This document shows, piece by piece, positions 6,702 through 10,781 of a stretch of 10,781 nucleotides of DNA. Each line of letters starts with the position of its first letter. The stretch's first letter is position 1. The stretch spans positions 1-10,781 of the forward strand of contig CAMQHT010000051.1 of NCBI GenBank assembly GCA_947001705.1, read 5' to 3'. The stretch is from an uncultured Collinsella sp. (GTDB lineage: Bacteria > Actinomycetota > Coriobacteriia > Coriobacteriales > Coriobacteriaceae). A program made the position numbers and the translations under genes. A model generated the notes under the pieces. It was not told where the DNA came from and did no database searches. It was given only the letters and a program-made list of their open reading frames with translations.

Positions 6702-9096
6702 CAGCACGCTCAAGAACGTGGCGTTCTACGCCGCCTGCCTCACGTTTTCCATCGCACTTTTTGTCGCACTTGCAGCGGCGGGGCATGTCTACCCCTTTGG
6801 CGACAACTCGTTTCTCACTAACGATCTCAAGTACCAGTACATCGACTTCTTTGCTTGGTTCCGGCGCGTCCTTTTGAGCAAGGCAAATCTTCGCTATTCC
6901 TTCTCACAGGGACTCGGCATGAACACATGGGGGCTCTATAGCTACTACCTCGCCAGCCCCTTCAACCTGCTCTGCGTGCTGTTTCCCGCAGACAAGCTGA
7001 CACTCTTCGTATTTGCCATAACCGCGCTCAAACTGGGCTGCATCCACATCAGCAGCGCTTGGTATGTGCAAAAGCGCTTTGACCTATCAAAGCCCGCAGC
7101 ATTTCTGCTTTCCCTTTCGTTCACATTTTGCAGCTGGACCATCAGCAACCTTCGCAACCCGCTCTGGATCGATTGTCTGATCCTGCTGCCCATCTGCGCC
7201 TACGGATGCCGCGAGCTCATCCGCAAGCGGCGCATAATCCGCCTCGTCATCGCAACGGCGCTCAATGTCATGTTCTGCTGGTATACGGCCTACATCAGCA
7301 TCCTGTTCCTCTGCATCTTCGTATTGGTCGAATTTGTCGATTATGTTGCAGAAGATGGATTTAGCTGGAAGCTCATGCTCGATCGGGCCCTGCGATTTGC
7401 CGGGGCCATCGCGCTTGGACTGCTTCTGTCCGCTTGGACCTTTTTGCCGACCATCCTTGCCATGTCCAAGGGCGGTCCCGTTCTAGCACTCGGCCCCCTA
7501 CTTAAAGCCGGCCTCAAGTCGCTCATCAGGGGCTTTCTTCCCTGCATGTGGGTAAGCAACGAAAGCACACCGCAGTTCTATTGCGGCATCATCATGATGC
7601 TGCTTGCGGTGAGCCTGCTGGTTAACCGCACGGTTTCAATCAAGACGCGCATCACAACACTCGTCGTCACGATAATCCTGGTCGCAAGCTCCGTTTTGAG
7701 CCCGCTCGAGTACATCTGGTGCGGCATGCGCGTTCCTAACGGATTCTACTCGCGCACGGCCTTTTTGCTTAGCTTCTTTGCGCTGTGGGCCGCAGGATAC
7801 GCGTTGCAGAAACTCAATGAGCGGCCAACATTTCGTCGAGCCCATCGTCCGGCCATCATCTTGCCGCTCCTGGCACTCACGGCAATTGAACTATTTACCA
7901 ACGCCCATATTATGTGGAACCAGCTGTACACAGGCTATTCCGAAGAAGCCAACAGCGTCTATGTCGCCACCGCAACCGACACGATCACGGCCATTCAAGA
8001 CCAGACTTCGGCGTCGTTCTATCGCATTGACCGCACGACCACGCGCGCCGATAGCGCCGCCCTCAACGAAGGCCTGGCGCTTGGGTACAACCAGTTGTCT
8101 TCGTATTCGTCTGCCAACAACCCGCAGGCCATCGCACTGCTCAACTCCCTTGGATACAGCAGCGTCGGCGAATTCTCGACCCGTTATGCCGAACCCATTC
8201 TCGCCGTCGATGCCCTACTGGGAGTCAAGTATGCCATTCCCGAGAACGCGCCTGCGGGATACGTTTTAGCCAAGATGAATCAGGCCGACTCCACAAGCGC
8301 AGTGTACGAGAACCCCTATGCGCTCAGCATTGGCGTCGCAGCCTCAAGCGATATCCAAAACAGCACGCTGAAGAGCGAGAACCCCTTCGAAAAGCAAAAC
8401 GAACTCTACAGCAAAATCCTAGGCCGCGAGGTCAATCTCTATACCAAGATCGAGGCCACGAGCACGGAGAATAGCGATAGCTTAAAGCAATGGAGCGTTA
8501 CTGTACCGGCAAGCTCCATCGGGTATCTCTACATCAACAAAGATACGACTGCCGGCAGTTATTGGCCCGTCACTCTTACCATCGACCAGCGAGCGATCGA
8601 AAACGAGGCCTGGAGATTCGACAATAATATCCGCCAGATTACGGATGCATCGGACGCCCCGAGCCAGCATACGGTGTCAATCGGAGTCGCAGAGGGCTAT
8701 ACAGACATGCCCCAAGACAATGAACCGGTCTTTTACGCCCTCAATCTGGACGTTTTCGAGCAGATTATTAACGAGCTTAAGACGAGCGAATTTGTTCCGA
8801 CGGTTTTTGAGGACGGAAGGATCGAAGGCGAGTATACCGCCAAGGATGACGGCAACCTGCTGCTGAGCGTTCCGTACGATGAGGGCTGGAACGTAACGGT
8901 AAACGGAATCGCCGCAGAACTAACGCCCGCCGCCGATAAGGGTTTGTCATCCCTGAACATGCAGAAAGGCTCGAATAGGATCGTGATGACCTACAAGACT
9001 CCGGGCGCCCTTGCGGGGCTTGCAGTGAGTCTGGCGACCGCCGCCGCCCTTGTTGCAGCGGGGCTATTCACCAGGCATAAGAAAAGCCGCCGTTAA
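6685..9096 (+). CDS. yfhO: YfhO family GT-C glycosyltransferase (integral membrane)
   Basis: An 803-residue membrane protein of the YfhO family. In B. subtilis and Listeria, YfhO-type proteins work with CsbB/GtcA-like partners to attach sugars from undecaprenyl phosphate to lipoteichoic or wall teichoic acid outside the cell. After a first helix (about 12-34) comes FGDNSFLTNDLKYQYIDFF (38-56), the acidic loop expected to hold the catalytic aspartate (D40 or D47), then FSQGLGMNTWGLYSYYLASP (73-92), a strong family signature. Many helices follow to about residue 405. The 406-770 region is a large extracytoplasmic domain, and a final helix (about 774-796) ends in RHKKSRR. The open frame begins at 6607, but ATG 6685 has GAGGAA just upstream and overlaps the preceding gene by only 17 bases, so it is used. 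The overlap with the CsbB-like gene supports their joint action. Confidence 0.92.
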   Translation: MTRPNNSTLKNVAFYAACLTFSIALFVALAAAGHVYPFGDNSFLTNDLKYQYIDFFAWFRRVLLSKANLRYSFSQGLGMNTWGLYSYYLASPFNLLCVLFPADKLTLFVFAITALKLGCIHISSAWYVQKRFDLSKPAAFLLSLSFTFCSWTISNLRNPLWIDCLILLPICAYGCRELIRKRRIIRLVIATALNVMFCWYTAYISILFLCIFVLVEFVDYVAEDGFSWKLMLDRALRFAGAIALGLLLSAWTFLPTILAMSKGGPVLALGPLLKAGLKSLIRGFLPCMWVSNESTPQFYCGIIMMLLAVSLLVNRTVSIKTRITTLVVTIILVASSVLSPLEYIWCGMRVPNGFYSRTAFLLSFFALWAAGYALQKLNERPTFRRAHRPAIILPLLALTAIELFTNAHIMWNQLYTGYSEEANSVYVATATDTITAIQDQTSASFYRIDRTTTRADSAALNEGLALGYNQLSSYSSANNPQAIALLNSLGYSSVGEFSTRYAEPILAVDALLGVKYAIPENAPAGYVLAKMNQADSTSAVYENPYALSIGVAASSDIQNSTLKSENPFEKQNELYSKILGREVNLYTKIEATSTENSDSLKQWSVTVPASSIGYLYINKDTTAGSYWPVTLTIDQRAIENEAWRFDNNIRQITDASDAPSQHTVSIGVAEGYTDMPQDNEPVFYALNLDVFEQIINELKTSEFVPTVFEDGRIEGEYTAKDDGNLLLSVPYDEGWNVTVNGIAAELTPAADKGLSSLNMQKGSNRIVMTYKTPGALAGLAVSLATAAALVAAGLFTRHKKSRR

Positions 9097-9111
9097 AGAA
9101 CGGCGGCTTTT
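9082..9111. terminator. Bidirectional terminator between yfhO and the rml genes
   Basis: A perfect 13-bp inverted repeat, AAAAGCCGCCGTT (9082-9094) with AACGGCGGCTTTT (9099-9111), around the loop AAAG. It has T runs on both strands, so it can end both converging transcripts. The TAA stop of yfhO (9094-9096) lies in the stem-loop, so the last yfhO codons form the left arm. Confidence 0.93.
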
Positions 9112-9133
9112 ACTCTCGAAAAGTTATTAGCGG

Positions 9134-10588
9134 CTAGAGCGTCTTGAGGTACTCCCCCAGCTCTTCCTCCCAGTCGGGCATGCGGAAGCCGACCGACTCG
9201 AGCCTGGACAGGTCGAGCGCGGAGTGGACCGGGCGCGGGGCGACGGGCCCCTCGGCGCCGGCGTAGTAGTCGGCGGTCGAAACCGGCACGACCCTCTCCC
9301 CGTTGCCGTTGGCGGCCTCGAAGACGGCGCGGGCGATGTCGGCCCAGGACTTCACCGCGCCGGAGCCGGTGCAGTTATAGGTGCCGTAGGGGGCGTGCGT
9401 CCCCAGCACGTGGAAGATGGCCTCGGCCATGTCGCGCGTGAAGGTTAGGCGACCCAGCTGGTCGTCGACCACGGTGACCTGCTCGAGCTTGTCCTCGGGG
9501 TCGGCGACGCGGTCGGACAGGCCCTTCATGGTCTTGACGAAGTTGTGCCCCTCGCCGATGACCCAGCTGGAGCGCATGATGTAGTGGCGCGGGCACCCGG
9601 CCACGGCGATGTCGCCGGCGGCCTTGGTCTGGCCGTAGACGGAAAGCGGGGAGAAGGGCTCGTCCTCGCCATGCACCTCGGCGGTGCCGTCGAAGACGTA
9701 GTCGCTGGACACGTGGACCAGGGTGATCCCGTGCTCGGAGCAGGTGCGGGCGAGAAGGGCCGGCCCCGTCGCGTTGGCCTTCCAGGCGGCCACGCGGCCC
9801 CCGGGGGTCTCGGCCCTGTCGACCGCGGTGTAGGCCCCGCAGTTGATCACGGTGCCGCAAAGCGACCAGTCGTACTGCGCGTAGGCCTCCGGGTCGGACA
9901 TGTCGAAGGTGTCGATGTCGCAGAAGTCGAAGTCCTTCGCCACGCCGCGCTCCTCCGCGAGCGCGCGCACCGCGCGGCCCAGCTGCCCGTTGCAGCCGGT
10001 GACGAGCGTCCTCTTGGGCGCCATGGGGACGACGTCCTTGAGCATCGGGTGCTTGAGGTCGGCCTCGGAGACGGTGGCCTCGTCGAGAGGGATCGGCCAC
10101 TCGATGGCGAGCTCGGGGTCGGCGAGGTTCACGAAGGTGTAGGTCCTCTTCAGCTCCAGCGACCAGTGGGCGTCCACCAGGTAGGTGTAGGCGGTGCCGT
10201 CCTCCAGGGCCTGGAAGGAGTTGCCCACGCCGCGCGGGACGTAGATGGCCTTGCTCGGGTCCAGGGTGCAGGTGAACACCTTCCCGTAGGTGGAACTGCC
10301 CTCGCGCAGGTCCACCCAGGCGCCGAAGACCGAGCCGCGGGCCACGGAGATGAACTTGTCCCAGGGCTCCGCGTGGATGCCGCGCGTGACGCCGCGGCTG
10401 TCGTTGTAGGAGATGTTGTTCTGGACGACGCGGAGGTCGGGGATCCCGAGCGCGCACATCTTGGCGCGCTGCCAGTTCTCCTTGAACCAGCCGCGCGAGT
10501 CGCCGTGGACGGCCAGGTCGACGACCTTCAGGCCCTCGATGCCGGTCTCCACCACGGAGAGGTCCTTCTCGAATGCGATGTCTGCCAT
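9134..10588 (-). CDS. rmlCD: Fused dTDP-4-dehydrorhamnose 3,5-epimerase / dTDP-4-dehydrorhamnose reductase
   Basis: A 484-residue cytoplasmic fusion carrying the last two steps of dTDP-L-rhamnose synthesis. Residues 1 to about 188 are an RmlC cupin: RGIH with the catalytic histidine H72, K78 in WDKF, VDLREGSSTYG (92-102), VPRGVGNSFQ (117-126) and the partner aspartate D157 in LADPELAIEWP. It is a divergent form: the usual RGLHFQ reads RGIHAE. From about 191, RmlD is an NADPH-dependent short-chain reductase: Rossmann TGCNGQLG (197-204), NCGAYTAVDRAE (249-260), VSSDYVFDG (293-301) and the YGQTK active-site tyrosine and lysine (318-322). The start ATG has AGGAG at 10599-10603, 10 bases upstream. 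Such fusions are known in Bifidobacterium and relatives. It follows the rmlB tail on the same strand. GC content is the highest in the window (about two-thirds by eye). Confidence 0.95.
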   Translation of the reverse strand: MADIAFEKDLSVVETGIEGLKVVDLAVHGDSRGWFKENWQRAKMCALGIPDLRVVQNNISYNDSRGVTRGIHAEPWDKFISVARGSVFGAWVDLREGSSTYGKVFTCTLDPSKAIYVPRGVGNSFQALEDGTAYTYLVDAHWSLELKRTYTFVNLADPELAIEWPIPLDEATVSEADLKHPMLKDVVPMAPKRTLVTGCNGQLGRAVRALAEERGVAKDFDFCDIDTFDMSDPEAYAQYDWSLCGTVINCGAYTAVDRAETPGGRVAAWKANATGPALLARTCSEHGITLVHVSSDYVFDGTAEVHGEDEPFSPLSVYGQTKAAGDIAVAGCPRHYIMRSSWVIGEGHNFVKTMKGLSDRVADPEDKLEQVTVVDDQLGRLTFTRDMAEAIFHVLGTHAPYGTYNCTGSGAVKSWADIARAVFEAANGNGERVVPVSTADYYAGAEGPVAPRPVHSALDLSRLESVGFRMPDWEEELGEYLKTL

Positions 10589-10631
10589 GTGGGAAAAGCT
10601 CCTATCGAAGAGGTTGGATAACCGGGGGCGC

Positions 10632-10677
10632 CCGCGCGGGGACGCAGGATCATCCCCATGCCCTGCGGCCCGCGCGG
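10632..10677 (-). repeat. GC-rich imperfect hairpin between rmlB and rmlCD
   Basis: The palindromic octamer CCGCGCGG occurs at 10632-10639 and 10670-10677 and can pair as an outer stem. GCAGG (10644-10648) and CCTGC (10662-10666) form an inner stem. No T run follows, so it is more likely an mRNA-stabilising or processing structure in the 116-base gap than a terminator. Part of the signal may simply reflect high GC. Confidence 0.4.
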
Positions 10678-10704
10678 CGCGCCCCGTAAGGGCACTCGGG
10701 CGGC

Positions 10705-10781
10705 CTACTGCCCCTGCGCGCGGTAGCGGGCCTCGGTGGCCTCCTTGGCCGGGCGCCACCAGGACTCGTTGGCCACGTACC
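10705..10781 (-). CDS. rmlB: C-terminal end of a probable dTDP-glucose 4,6-dehydratase (5' part outside the window)
   Basis: Only the last 24 codons and the TAG stop (10705-10707) are in the window. They read YVANESWWRPAKEATEARYR then AQGQ. The NESWWRP-K pattern followed by a short charged helix is the usual end of RmlB, the enzyme converting dTDP-glucose to dTDP-4-keto-6-deoxyglucose, the substrate of RmlC. Its place just upstream of rmlCD on the same strand supports this. The short length limits certainty. Confidence 0.75.
   Translation of the reverse strand, partial: YVANESWWRPAKEATEARYRAQGQ

Noticed and set aside
9545..10621. Long open frames on the plus strand and in another minus frame (9375-10457) over rmlCD
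   Set aside because: Very high GC leaves few stops in every frame. Only the chosen frame shows RmlC and RmlD motifs; the others are rich in R, P, G or V with no domain.

Overview
The window looks like a cell-envelope glycopolymer locus from a moderately to highly GC-rich actinobacterium. The mix of genes (Wzm/Wzt exporter, CsbB/GtrB-type glycosyltransferase, YfhO, a DUF6020-like membrane protein and a fused RmlC-RmlD) would fit a gut Coriobacteriia member such as Collinsella. That assignment is inference from gene content and composition, not something the sequence proves.

Layout. Positions 1-901 (minus) are the remains of an acyltransferase-3 membrane protein, with a one-base frameshift near 725 and an in-frame TGA at 534-536. 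A terminator (935-966) and a tRNA-Arg(UCU) gene (977-1053, minus, CCA encoded) come next. Then follow three minus-strand genes read in the order DUF6020-like membrane protein (2822-4705), ABC-2 permease (1887-2732) and Wzt-type ATPase (1108-1875). The permease start is moved to a GTG with a strong ribosome binding site. A divergent plus-strand operon starts at 4755: two GT2 polyprenyl-phosphate glycosyltransferases (4755-5726 and 5733-6701), then a YfhO-family GT-C protein (6685-9096). These are tightly coupled, with a 6-bp gap and a 17-bp overlap. The operon ends in a perfect 13-bp bidirectional terminator that overlaps the yfhO stop codon. Converging on it from the right edge are a fused dTDP-rhamnose epimerase/reductase (9134-10588, minus) and the last codons of what looks like RmlB (10705-10781, minus).

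How the genes could work together. The Rml enzymes supply dTDP-L-rhamnose. The Wzm/Wzt pair would export an undecaprenyl-linked polymer. The GT2 enzymes would charge lipid-phosphate with sugars, and YfhO (with perhaps the DUF6020 protein) would transfer them to the polymer outside the membrane. Each GT2 gene lies next to one polytopic membrane protein, which suggests two donor-synthase/transferase pairs; this is a hypothesis. No GtcA-like flippase is present in the window.

Base composition, estimated by eye from sampled 60-base lines, is uneven: roughly half GC in the DUF6020-like gene, about 55-62% in the GT2/YfhO operon, and about two-thirds in the Rml genes. No intergenic stretch exceeds 300 bases. 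I saw no insertion sequence, CRISPR array, phage gene or defence system.
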